Below are positions 25,301 to 33,634 of a DNA stretch of 64,000 nucleotides, piece by piece. Numbering within the stretch: the first letter of the stretch is position 1; every line of letters begins with the position of its first letter. The notes under the pieces were generated by a model. That model had not been told where the DNA came from, did not search any database, and saw only the letters and a program-made list of their open reading frames with translations. The stretch is from assembly GCA_003214315.1 (NCBI GenBank), contig QCLU01000007.1, positions 1 to 64,000 of the forward strand, written 5' to 3'. Origin of the DNA: Prochlorococcus sp. AG-418-D13 (GTDB lineage Bacteria; Cyanobacteriota; Cyanobacteriia; PCC-6307; Cyanobiaceae). Made by a program: the position numbers and the translations under genes.

Positions 25301-25581
25301 ACATAAATATTTTTAAAAATTATTCTGAAAAATGTTTACCTCTCCCTCCAGAAAGTGCTTATAAATATGTAGAAGCAAAAATCAAATCAAAAAATGAGAA
25401 AAAAGCTTTTGCCGATAGATGGATTGGAAATAAAAATTTTTCTAAAGGAGAAAGAGAGAATATCGAAATGAAATTATGTTTTGGAAATAAAAAAGAACCA
25501 GACTTCTTTCTGGGAAATAATAATTTTGATAAATTATCATTCAGATTATATGGTCCTCTTATTGAAGCATTAAAGAAATAA
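22399..25581 (+). CDS. recC: Exodeoxyribonuclease V, RecC subunit
   Basis: 1060 aa (TTG start), close to the usual RecC size. Recognised by the N-terminal V-N-FFGKWLSEQI segment, the inactive-helicase layout (DIAILSPQTNQIKPYL, then RMNKILVSDIENARHIPHKVIFLIDM), and its operon with recB and recD. In RecBCD it holds the complex together and reads Chi. The coding sequence is extremely AT-rich, with long Asn/Lys/Ile runs. Confidence 0.88.
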   Translation: MLNLYKSNKIEVISELLAEELKICPPLITDNLEIAVPNYFFGKWLSEQITIKNKISALYEFKTISNYTESLLTNFFPGIDMGLWNFESIKWGIIDSLEELNSFKESFPLKNWINKYLDNEKTIDGDLYNLTKKISNNFIDYLIFRPEMIAEWNRCEINSLNLFKNLNSDQFWQPILYKLLEKKISEKPSCLYMIKLIKHLSKVKNVKFQVPNQIYIISDNNLSKLHINFYAELSKFTNVNLYLLSAGDDLWNRINFLEGALEFDNFKSKFNLHNTNIEKIFGKFGANFQKLIEENIYKEGINLKNNLIYIDPKTNFHDKKDIPLLNQIQKRLVDNNSNDFIVNEKDDSILLCEHFNQNSQLEYIRNKIIEIINSCESIKYSDIAILSPQTNQIKPYLKYIFNNELINGEKIPYFFIDDDNYDSPDIYKFLIDIIEIANEKITLEKIDYILSKKVTQNIFDFDITEKDEIILLLTQVGFHWGLDANERLGEGKNTLEWCINRITLGLIYDKEENLSTFDLKPFSLKNISLDLNKWVKLLLDFKKYISLLRGSFSYSSWVEKIKCVLKSIADSNGNFNLEISEINRILDNHSIPLIPDDLILLNVFREILISCINEAKHQSKSRMNKILVSDIENARHIPHKVIFLIDMNSVYYPKLSKNENINLLNNKYNLGDPSVFEREKYLFLELLIACRDKFIVSWVKNDKNNKKLDVSFPIKELISFFDSFLKQGKREQIIKDSDLNKKEIIDIDISKIIKRNYSLVEHIDWIEKKSDIKNYKLSELIYWFKTPQKYWLNKKHISPKEIFIHHPDEEYISNLQKSQIITKIIHELEIDNHNVIDDLKKLNINDQLVENGIIIPKNSIFIKEKEIKDLLESLSNSLSQHNKINRIYVKSNANKEEYFIADDTVIELMHAKLSLSRLKEAWIKLLFISSLKKNVKKTKVIFRTENNYKSQIIQSPGATESDLILEEYINIFKNYSEKCLPLPPESAYKYVEAKIKSKNEKKAFADRWIGNKNFSKGERENIEMKLCFGNKKEPDFFLGNNNFDKLSFRLYGPLIEALKK

Positions 25582-25584
25582 ATA

Positions 25585-26058
25585 ATGAATAAATTTCAGT
25601 TAAAAATTTTTTTAAAAGCTACTTATGAAATGAGCCTTGTTTTTTTACAGTTCTTTATTATTATTCTCCATTTTTTAAAATGGGATTTTATTCCAGAAAA
25701 ACAAATAATTCCAGTCACTCCTTTTTCTTATTTTGTGGGTTTTTTAATTATCATAATTGCTTTTATAATATTGTTAGTTGCAATTAAAGACTTAGGAAGA
25801 AATTTGTCCCCTTTCCCAAGACCTATAAATAATAGCAATCTTGTTACTAAAGGTATTTATCGATTTACTCGCCATCCAATGTACTATTCTTTAATATTTA
25901 TTTCCTTTGGCGTTTTTATAACAAAGTTATCTATTTATTATTTATTTTTATCAATAATTTTAAGTTTAATAATTAAATTTAAGATTGCTTTAGAAGAGCA
26001 ATATTTAAAAAATAAATTTAAGAATTACTTATTTTATAAAAATGAGGTCAAATATTAA
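25585..26058 (+). CDS. Isoprenylcysteine-carboxylmethyltransferase-like membrane methyltransferase
   Basis: 157 aa with about four hydrophobic helices (SLVFLQFFIIILHFL; SYFVGFLIIIIAFIILLVAI; and two at the C-terminus). The conserved core is NLVTKGIYRFTRHPMYYSLI, where R-HP-x-Y is the ICMT/phospholipid methyltransferase signature, followed by EEQYLKNKF. The substrate is unknown. It lies three bases after recC and 12 before recB, so it is cotranscribed with recBCD although no functional link is known. Confidence 0.8.
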   Translation: MNKFQLKIFLKATYEMSLVFLQFFIIILHFLKWDFIPEKQIIPVTPFSYFVGFLIIIIAFIILLVAIKDLGRNLSPFPRPINNSNLVTKGIYRFTRHPMYYSLIFISFGVFITKLSIYYLFLSIILSLIIKFKIALEEQYLKNKFKNYLFYKNEVKY

Positions 26059-26070
26059 TTCAATAAAGAT

Positions 26071-29000
26071 ATGGATATTAATCAAATTAAATTAGATAAT
26101 AAATTTAAATTAATAGAAGCAAGTGCAGGAACTGGGAAAAGCTTCACTTTGGCTCATCTAGTTTTAAGAAATATTTTGGAAAAAAAAATTAAACCAGATG
26201 AGATACTCTTATTAAGTTTCACAAAAAATACGTGTTCTGAATTACGAGATAAAATACTTTTGAGATTTCAGGATTTAAAATTATATTTGCAAAATCATAA
26301 TGAAAGCAAGATAGATAATACCCTTAAGGATTGGTATTTAAAGTTTAAGGAGAAGGAAAAATCTAAGAAAAAAATTATATCAGAAATTGATGATTTTGTT
26401 AATCAAATTTATAAATTACAAGTAACTACATTCCATGCTTTTTGCAATAATATTATTGATGAATATAGTATTGAAATAGGGGTAACTCAAGATCCATGCA
26501 TTGAAAATAATATAGATAATTTGTATAAAGATGTAATAGATAATTTGTGGATTGATGATTTTCTAAATCTCAATCCTGAGTTTATTTCAGCAGTCAACAA
26601 AAAAAAAATAAGTTCTAGATTTGGAACTAGAATAAATAAGTCATTTTTTGTAGAAATTTTAAAAAATATAGATCAAGAAAATATTTGTAAATTCCAAATA
26701 AATAATAAGTATAAGATTAGTGATTTAAACAATTATTTTAATGATTTTTTTTATTTAAATTGGAATGAGTTTTGCGTTGAATGGAATAAGAACGGTAAGG
26801 AATTATTTTTACAACTTAAAGAGTTGGGGAAATTAATTAAGGAGAGTGGTGGTAAAAGTCAAATATATGCAGCGAATCCGAGAAATGATAAGTTTAATCA
26901 AATAATTTGTTGGATTGAAGAGATTAACAAAAAGCTTAATTCGAAAAATGTGATTGATTTTATGTATGAAGTTTCTAAAGATGATCTTTTATCTAAATAT
27001 TTTTATAATGAAAATATATCTAAAGAAATAAAAAAACATAACCTAAAAATAGATTTTACTAAATTTAGTTTATTACAAGATAAAATTTATAAAATAAAAG
27101 AAGGGTTCTATACCGAATTTGTAAGAATATTTACCCAATTAGCTTATATAAAATTAATTGAACTAAAGAAAAGTTTTTCTATTTTCAACTTCAATGATCT
27201 TATAATGACTGTAGAAAATAAATTTCTAGGTTCAGAAATTAGTAATAGTATAACTCTATCTAAAATTCAAAAAAGATTTAAATGTGTTTTAGTAGATGAG
27301 TTTCAAGATACAGATAATACTCAGTGGAATTTAATAAAAAAGTTCTTTAATACTAAAAATCATTTTTTACTTTGTGTAGGTGATCCAAAACAAGCAATCT
27401 ACAAATTTAGAGGGGGAGATATTGAAACTTACTTAGATGCAAGATCTAATGCAGTCGAAGTTTTTAATCTTACAGATAACTATAGATCATCAAAAAAGTT
27501 AATTGATGTTCTCAATAAACTTTATAAGAATGGACTTAAACAATCAAAATTAAAATATAGGAAATTAACTTCTAGAATAAATGGAAATATTAATTCTGAA
27601 TTTAAATTTAAGGATGTTTTTGAAATTGTGGGATTTTCAAAAAAAGATACTGCTATAGAGGATCTAGTAACTAATTATTTAGTTAACTTTATTTTAAATA
27701 ATAAAGAAATTGATATTAATAAAATTGCTATTCTTACATTAAATAATTTACAATGCTTAGATTTTAAAAACAAATTAAAACAGTTTAACCTTCCATGCAA
27801 AATTCAAAATAAACAAAATATTTTTGATACAGAAGCAAGTTCTCTACTATTTTTATTCATTGAATGTTTATTAAAACCAAGTTATCTAAAAAATATAACT
27901 TTACTTGCTGCTTCAAAGTTTATAGAAATAGAATTAGAGGAATTATCTGACGATGGAATTAGTAATAACTTAAAAAGTTTAATTACTAAATGCATTAATT
28001 GGTCCCAGGAACTAAGAGAAAAAGGGTTTTTAAATATTGTGAATGAACTTCTAATAAATTATAATTCCTACTCGATTATTCAAGATCTAGATTTAAATTC
28101 AAATTTATTTCAACTTTCAGAAATTGTGGAAACAGAATTAATGATTAATGATTTTAATCTCAATAAAGTTTTCAACTGGTATAAAAATCAACTAGATCAT
28201 ATTTTAAGAATTTGTACTGGAGAGGATTTTTTGACGAAAGATTATAATCTTCAAAATGGAATAAATCTTTCTACCATTCATAGTAGTAAGGGACTGGAAT
28301 TTGATATAGTACTTTGTCCATATCTCTCAATTATTTCTAATAAGTCAAACAAAATTAAAGGACCTATTTGGAAATCCAATATTAATAGAAACATATACAT
28401 TAATATTTCTAATAATTACCCGAAGGTAGAAAAATTTAAATTAATTGAAGAAGAAGATTTATTTAAAGAGAGTGAGAGGTTAATTTATGTAGCACTTACA
28501 AGGAGCAAATATAAACTTATAGTTTTTAATGATTTAGAAAATACAAATAATATTTTAAATAATGATTTACTTAATAATTTGGAAAATATTAATATTTATA
28601 AGTCTACTTTTGAAGACAGGATAGAAAAAGGGAAAATAAAGGAAATTTTTGCTAAGTTCCCAACCAAAGTATTGCATAATAATCTTTGGGAAATCGATAA
28701 CATTAATAAAAAAATATCTAAAGAATTTAATTCTGATCAATTTATTTCGTATTCAAGTTATTCTTCTTGGATACGTAAAGATAAAAATATTAATGCAGTC
28801 ATTAATCAATATAAAGATTATGAAGATAATATATCAATTATCAAAGAGTCTAATCTTAAGAAATCAAAGAATTATCCAAATTATTTTTCTTATCCAAATC
28901 CCTTAAGTGAATTTCCAAAAGGAACTATTGCTGGAACTTGCTTGCACAAAATAATAGAACGATTTGAATTTAGAAACGATAATAATCAAGAATTAATTGA

Positions 29001-29697
29001 TTTAATTAATGAGGAATTGAACTTTCATCAAATTGATCCTTCTTTGGCTTTTAAAGTAAAAGATGCGATTTTAAGAATTATAAATATACCTTTAGGAAGT
29101 GAATTGAAAAACAAGAAACTAGTTGATATTCCAAATGAATACTTAATTAAGGAGCTAAAATATGATTTAACTCTATCTTATGAAGGTAGAAATATAAATT
29201 CTCAAGATATATCAAAATGTTTTCTTTTAGATCAGGAATATGAATTTGGTGAAGAATATGCGAATAAAATAAATGATCTTCAAATTATGAATAAAGGCTT
29301 TCATTCAGGATGTATTGATTGTGTTTTCCCTCTAGGTAATAGATTAGAAGATAGTAAATGGTGGGTAATTGATTGGAAAAGTAATTTGATTTCTGGAAGT
29401 GATAATAGCGATTGTTTACCAAGAAACTATAACTATGAAAATATGAGAAATGAAATGATTAAACATCATTATCCTTTGCAATCTCATCTTTATTTATTAG
29501 CATTGCATAGATTATTAAAGTGGCGAATTAAAAATTATCAACCAAATAAACATCTAGGAGGATATATTTATTTATTTTTAAAAGGATTGCCAGATTTTGA
29601 ATTATTTGAAAAATCTAAGTCGAAAGATATATCTCCAGGTATTTTTATTGGCAAAGCACCTTTAAAGAGAATTAATTATTTAGATAACCTTTTTTAG
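26071..29697 (+). CDS. recB: Exodeoxyribonuclease V, RecB subunit
   Basis: 1208 aa. UvrD-type helicase with Walker A EASAGTGKSFTL near residues 17-28, Walker B/DEFQDTD near 410, GDPKQAIYKFRGGD, and late helicase motif TIHSSKGLEFD. The C-terminal nuclease motif is VIDWKSN near residue 1100, preceded by a GCIDCVF stretch and followed by a late Q-x-x-x-Y motif (HYPLQSHLYLLAL). It degrades and processes double-strand ends for RecA. It overlaps nothing and ends one base before recD. Confidence 0.95.
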   Translation: MDINQIKLDNKFKLIEASAGTGKSFTLAHLVLRNILEKKIKPDEILLLSFTKNTCSELRDKILLRFQDLKLYLQNHNESKIDNTLKDWYLKFKEKEKSKKKIISEIDDFVNQIYKLQVTTFHAFCNNIIDEYSIEIGVTQDPCIENNIDNLYKDVIDNLWIDDFLNLNPEFISAVNKKKISSRFGTRINKSFFVEILKNIDQENICKFQINNKYKISDLNNYFNDFFYLNWNEFCVEWNKNGKELFLQLKELGKLIKESGGKSQIYAANPRNDKFNQIICWIEEINKKLNSKNVIDFMYEVSKDDLLSKYFYNENISKEIKKHNLKIDFTKFSLLQDKIYKIKEGFYTEFVRIFTQLAYIKLIELKKSFSIFNFNDLIMTVENKFLGSEISNSITLSKIQKRFKCVLVDEFQDTDNTQWNLIKKFFNTKNHFLLCVGDPKQAIYKFRGGDIETYLDARSNAVEVFNLTDNYRSSKKLIDVLNKLYKNGLKQSKLKYRKLTSRINGNINSEFKFKDVFEIVGFSKKDTAIEDLVTNYLVNFILNNKEIDINKIAILTLNNLQCLDFKNKLKQFNLPCKIQNKQNIFDTEASSLLFLFIECLLKPSYLKNITLLAASKFIEIELEELSDDGISNNLKSLITKCINWSQELREKGFLNIVNELLINYNSYSIIQDLDLNSNLFQLSEIVETELMINDFNLNKVFNWYKNQLDHILRICTGEDFLTKDYNLQNGINLSTIHSSKGLEFDIVLCPYLSIISNKSNKIKGPIWKSNINRNIYINISNNYPKVEKFKLIEEEDLFKESERLIYVALTRSKYKLIVFNDLENTNNILNNDLLNNLENINIYKSTFEDRIEKGKIKEIFAKFPTKVLHNNLWEIDNINKKISKEFNSDQFISYSSYSSWIRKDKNINAVINQYKDYEDNISIIKESNLKKSKNYPNYFSYPNPLSEFPKGTIAGTCLHKIIERFEFRNDNNQELIDLINEELNFHQIDPSLAFKVKDAILRIINIPLGSELKNKKLVDIPNEYLIKELKYDLTLSYEGRNINSQDISKCFLLDQEYEFGEEYANKINDLQIMNKGFHSGCIDCVFPLGNRLEDSKWWVIDWKSNLISGSDNSDCLPRNYNYENMRNEMIKHHYPLQSHLYLLALHRLLKWRIKNYQPNKHLGGYIYLFLKGLPDFELFEKSKSKDISPGIFIGKAPLKRINYLDNLF

Positions 29698-29698
29698 A

Positions 29699-31402
29699 AT
29701 GACTAAAACTATTAAAGATATTGAAAAGTACCAATATGAACATATATTTAATTTAATCTTAGGTATTTTCAAATTCAATGAAAAAAAATATGGAAATTTC
29801 GTAAAAGATGCAATAAGAATTTTATTAGAGTTTGAAAAAAATGGTGAACCTATTATTGATTTAGATAATAGTTTAATAATCTTTGAATTATTAGAAAATG
29901 GCTGGCCCAATAAACATATAGATGTTCTAAAAAATATAGGCTTGATAGGTTCCCTTAATTCTCCATTCGTATTAGTAAATAGAAAATTATCTCTATCAAA
30001 ATGGTCAAAAAAAATAGAAAGAGTTACAAATTTATTTTTAAAAAAAATAAATAACGAAAATTTAATGAACTCGATAATCTATAAAGATGATAATAAAATT
30101 GATCAAATTAAAAATATATTTAAATATTCAAACTTAGTTTTCCTTCAAGGAGGACCAGGTACGGGTAAAACCACTTTAATAATAAACTTAATACTAGAAC
30201 TCCTTCGAATTGATAACTTTTTAAATATTGGTTTGTCTGCTCCAACGGGTAAAGCTACCGCTCGACTAAAAGAAACTCTTAATGATAAAAAAAATATTTC
30301 CTTTAGCAAATTTCTAGATCAAATAGAATTTCAAACTTTACATAAATGGATTTTAAATTCTCAAAATAAATCTCTTAAGTTGAAATTTAAACTAAAAGAG
30401 CTTGATATTTTTATAATTGATGAAATGTCAATGGTTAATATCGATTTGATTGAATCAGTTTTAAGTTTACTAGCAAAGGACTGTAAAATTATTTTTGTTG
30501 GAGATAAAAATCAATTGTCTCCAGTTAATAATTGTTCTATATGGAATTATTTGTTTGAATACGGTGAAAATAATTCAATTAGTTCTTGTGTAGTAAATTT
30601 AGAAAAAACTTATAGAAATATTGGAGATATAGCATTAATTAGTAGTTTAATATTTAATAATGATTGTTCTTTACTTAATCAAAAGATAAAAGAATTAGAA
30701 AAAGAAAATAATTCAAAAGAAGTTAGTATCTCAAGAACTAGAGATAAAGATATTCCAAAAGATCTATTTTTTTCAATTACAAGTCATTTAAATAAGTTAA
30801 ATATTTCAACTTCAAATTTAAGTAAAAAAAAATATATATTTGATGAGGGTTTTGATAATTTATTGATTAATGAAAAAGATTTAGTAGATAAGATATTTCT
30901 GGATTTAAAAAGTTACTTGATTTTATGTGAAAAGAATTCTGGAATATGGAGTGTTGAATATCTTAATGAAATTGTTTTTGGTCAAAGAAAACCCTATGAC
31001 CTTAAAACTCTTAATGAGGGTGTTCCGATCATGTGTACAAAAAATAACAATGAACTTGGGTTGTCAAATGGAGATATTGGAGTACTTATAGGTTTAAAAA
31101 ATAAAAGAAAATATCTTTTTAGAAAATTTAATGATAATAACGAAGAAATTGTCGCATTAATTGATCCATATAATTTAGAAAATGTTGTGCCTGCAATAGC
31201 CATTACCATACATAAATCTCAAGGAAGTGAATCTGAGAAAGTAAGCATTTTATGGTCCAAAAAATATAAAAGAAATCAATATGCTGTAAAAAAACAAAAA
31301 GATAGTGAAAATATCTTTTGCAGAGATAATTTTGAAAGAAGGTTATTTTATACTGCTGTTACAAGAGCAAAAAAATTTGTAGATATATATTATTTAAATT
31401 AA
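29699..31402 (+). CDS. recD: Exodeoxyribonuclease V, RecD subunit
   Basis: 567 aa. Walker A is LQGGPGTGKTTLI near residue 150, Walker B is FIIDEMSMVN, and there are GDKNQLSPV and late ITIHKSQGSE plus FYTAVTRAKK motifs typical of superfamily 1B helicases. It moves 5' to 3' in RecBCD. Lys/Asn-rich AT coding is shared with recC and recB. It is the last gene of the operon. Confidence 0.95.
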   Translation: MTKTIKDIEKYQYEHIFNLILGIFKFNEKKYGNFVKDAIRILLEFEKNGEPIIDLDNSLIIFELLENGWPNKHIDVLKNIGLIGSLNSPFVLVNRKLSLSKWSKKIERVTNLFLKKINNENLMNSIIYKDDNKIDQIKNIFKYSNLVFLQGGPGTGKTTLIINLILELLRIDNFLNIGLSAPTGKATARLKETLNDKKNISFSKFLDQIEFQTLHKWILNSQNKSLKLKFKLKELDIFIIDEMSMVNIDLIESVLSLLAKDCKIIFVGDKNQLSPVNNCSIWNYLFEYGENNSISSCVVNLEKTYRNIGDIALISSLIFNNDCSLLNQKIKELEKENNSKEVSISRTRDKDIPKDLFFSITSHLNKLNISTSNLSKKKYIFDEGFDNLLINEKDLVDKIFLDLKSYLILCEKNSGIWSVEYLNEIVFGQRKPYDLKTLNEGVPIMCTKNNNELGLSNGDIGVLIGLKNKRKYLFRKFNDNNEEIVALIDPYNLENVVPAIAITIHKSQGSESEKVSILWSKKYKRNQYAVKKQKDSENIFCRDNFERRLFYTAVTRAKKFVDIYYLN

Positions 31403-31506
31403 ATCTTATTTTTGAGAAATTAGTAAGATCTTGACCCCAAGATGTTAGATTAATAATTCGGCTCTGTAGGCTAGTCAACAATTCAAGTTAATTTAGATAT
31501 TTGTTG

Positions 31507-31535
31507 AATGCCTAATCAGAAGATTATTAGGCATT
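31507..31535 (+). promoter_or_regulatory. Perfect 10-bp hairpin against the start of the DEAD-box helicase gene
   Basis: AATGCCTAAT (31507-31516), a nine-base loop, then ATTAGGCATT (31526-31535). The ATG follows four bases later at 31540. No T-run follows, so it is not a normal terminator. The usual ribosome-site position lies within the 3' arm, and no Shine-Dalgarno sequence is seen, so translation could depend on melting this stem. Confidence 0.6.
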
Positions 31536-31539
31536 TAAA

Positions 31540-33321
31540 ATGGCTTTAAAAAAAGATAGTAAATCTCTTGGTAGTGATCAGGAAAAATCTCAGAATGAAG
31601 ATGCTTCCCTGATTGAGTTAAAGAACTTAGAGAAAAAAAAAGAAATTGAATCTCAACCATTGGAAGTGTCTAAAGGAAATGATGATGAGAATGGATTTCT
31701 CGATTTTGGATTTAATCAAGCGATCTTAAATTCGTTAAGAAATAAAGGATATAAAAATCCAACTCCCATCCAAAAAGCTGCAATTCCGGAACTAATGTTG
31801 GGCAGAGATTTACTAGGCCAAGCACAAACAGGAACAGGAAAGACTGCAGCTTTCGCACTACCATTAATAGAAAAACTTGCAGATAATAAAGAATTAAATG
31901 CCAAGGTTTTAGTTATGACTCCTACAAGAGAATTAGCAACTCAAGTGGCAGAATCTTTTAAAAGTTATAGTTCTGAATCTAGTAATTTTAAGACGGTTGC
32001 AATATATGGAGGTACCGACTATCGAAATCAAATTTCTGCATTGAAGAGAAAAGTTGACGTAGTAGTTGGGACACCTGGTCGAATAATGGATCATATAAGG
32101 CAGGGAACTTTTAAAATTAAAGAAATAAATTGTCTTGTTTTAGATGAGGCAGATGAAATGTTAAATATGGGTTTTCTTGAAGATATTGAATGGATAATAG
32201 ATCAGCTTCCGGAAAATAAACAGATGGTATTGTTTTCAGCAACAATGCCTAGTGAGATAAAAAACATAGCAAAAAAGTATTTAAATGATCCCGCCGAAAT
32301 ATTAATCAAAAGTGTCAAAAAAGAAACTCAATTAATCTCGCAAAAATTTCTATATGTACAAAGGCATCATAAGTTAGATGCTTTAAAAAGAATATTAGAA
32401 CTAAATAACGAGGGAGTAATAATTTTTGTAAGGACAAAACTACTTACTACTTCAATAGCTGAAGCTTTAGAGAATTCAGGTCATACTGTGGCAGTACTCA
32501 ATGGAGATATACCTCAAAACCAAAGAGAAAATACTGTAGATAGATTAAAAAAAGGATTTATTAATATCCTTGTCGCAACTGATGTCGCAGCTAGGGGATT
32601 AGATGTTGAGAGGATAAAACTTGTTGTTAATTATGATTTTCCTTTTGACAAGGAAACATATACTCATAGGATTGGAAGAACTGGAAGGGCAGGCAGATCA
32701 GGAGAAGCAATTTTATTTGTTAATCAAAGAGAAAAACATTTTCTAAGAAACTTAGAAAACTCAACAAGAACTAAAATTGAAGAAATCAATATACCAAGTA
32801 ATAAAATAATAAATGAAAAAAGGATGGAGAAACTTATAGACAATGTTAATGAGAGTTCTTTAGCTAAAGATGAAAATGAAGAAAATAAAGCTTTAATTAT
32901 TGATGTACTAGATAATTTAAAAGAAAAATACTCTATGGATGACTCAAATATTGCAATGGCGGCAATGAATTTAGTAATAGGTAATAAATCATTTTTTGTT
33001 AATGAAGACGATTCTTGGATTCTCAAACAAAATAATACTGATCGAAATAGATCAAATAGAAATATTAATAATCGTATGAGAAATTCAAATAGAAGAAATA
33101 ATTATCAAAATGATTCTTTTGAAACCTATAAATTTAACTTTGGTAAATTTGATGGGGTTAGAGTTGCAAATATTATATCCTCAATCTGTAACTCAACAAA
33201 TATAAATGGTAGATCCATAGGTAAGATACAGATTTTTAATGATTACAGTTTGGTAGATTTACCCAGAGATCTGCATAGAGAAACTATAAATAAATTAAAA
33301 AAAATTAAAGTCAGAAACTAG
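31540..33321 (+). CDS. deaD: DEAD-box ATP-dependent RNA helicase
   Basis: 593 aa. Helicase motifs in order: Q motif (GYKNPTPIQKAAI), AQTGTGKT near residue 96, PTRELA, GTPGR, DEAD near 202, SAT, and HRIGRTGR near 380. After an Asn/Arg-rich linker (RNRSNRNINNRMRNSNRRNN) comes a C-terminal DbpA-like RNA-binding domain (FGKFDGVRVANIISSI…IGKIQIFNDYSLVDLP). Relatives include CsdA/DeaD and cyanobacterial CrhR, which remodel RNA and ribosomes in cold or redox stress. The hairpin over its start suggests post-transcriptional control. Confidence 0.93.
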   Translation: MALKKDSKSLGSDQEKSQNEDASLIELKNLEKKKEIESQPLEVSKGNDDENGFLDFGFNQAILNSLRNKGYKNPTPIQKAAIPELMLGRDLLGQAQTGTGKTAAFALPLIEKLADNKELNAKVLVMTPTRELATQVAESFKSYSSESSNFKTVAIYGGTDYRNQISALKRKVDVVVGTPGRIMDHIRQGTFKIKEINCLVLDEADEMLNMGFLEDIEWIIDQLPENKQMVLFSATMPSEIKNIAKKYLNDPAEILIKSVKKETQLISQKFLYVQRHHKLDALKRILELNNEGVIIFVRTKLLTTSIAEALENSGHTVAVLNGDIPQNQRENTVDRLKKGFINILVATDVAARGLDVERIKLVVNYDFPFDKETYTHRIGRTGRAGRSGEAILFVNQREKHFLRNLENSTRTKIEEINIPSNKIINEKRMEKLIDNVNESSLAKDENEENKALIIDVLDNLKEKYSMDDSNIAMAAMNLVIGNKSFFVNEDDSWILKQNNTDRNRSNRNINNRMRNSNRRNNYQNDSFETYKFNFGKFDGVRVANIISSICNSTNINGRSIGKIQIFNDYSLVDLPRDLHRETINKLKKIKVRN

Positions 33322-33330
33322 GTATAGAGA

Positions 33331-33624
33331 ATGAAAGCTAGCAAATTTAAATTCTTTATTTTTGTGAATCTGATAATCCTATTCAACTCTTTTAATAGTT
33401 TTTATTTAGCTCAAACTAAACAAAATTCAATCATAAAATTATTTTGTCTTCAGAGTGTCAAAGAGGAGATGTTGAAAGCAGAAATAGTATATAGTGAGAA
33501 AATTGCGAATCAAACTTGTGATTGTTACTACGAAGAATTTACACAAACTGCGAGTCATCAAGATGCAAAAACAAAATGTAAATTAGAAACTAAAGAAAAT
33601 TTAAATCATAATAGAAAAATTTAA
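33331..33624 (+). CDS. Small secreted Cys-containing protein
   Basis: 97 aa with a signal peptide (KFFIFVNLIILFNSFNSFYLA, cut near QTK). The mature domain has four Cys (LFCLQS, TCDC, TKCKLE), a likely two-disulfide fold outside the cytoplasm. It lies nine bases after deaD and 10 before the ABC exporter gene. It resembles the many short secreted proteins of this genus, and I know no family name. Confidence 0.65.
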   Translation: MKASKFKFFIFVNLIILFNSFNSFYLAQTKQNSIIKLFCLQSVKEEMLKAEIVYSEKIANQTCDCYYEEFTQTASHQDAKTKCKLETKENLNHNRKI

Positions 33625-33634
33625 TTGTTATTTC

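Noticed and set aside
31507-31535. Hairpin before the RNA helicase as terminator of recBCD
   Set aside because: No T-run follows on the plus strand and the start codon is four bases away. A regulatory leader element fits better.
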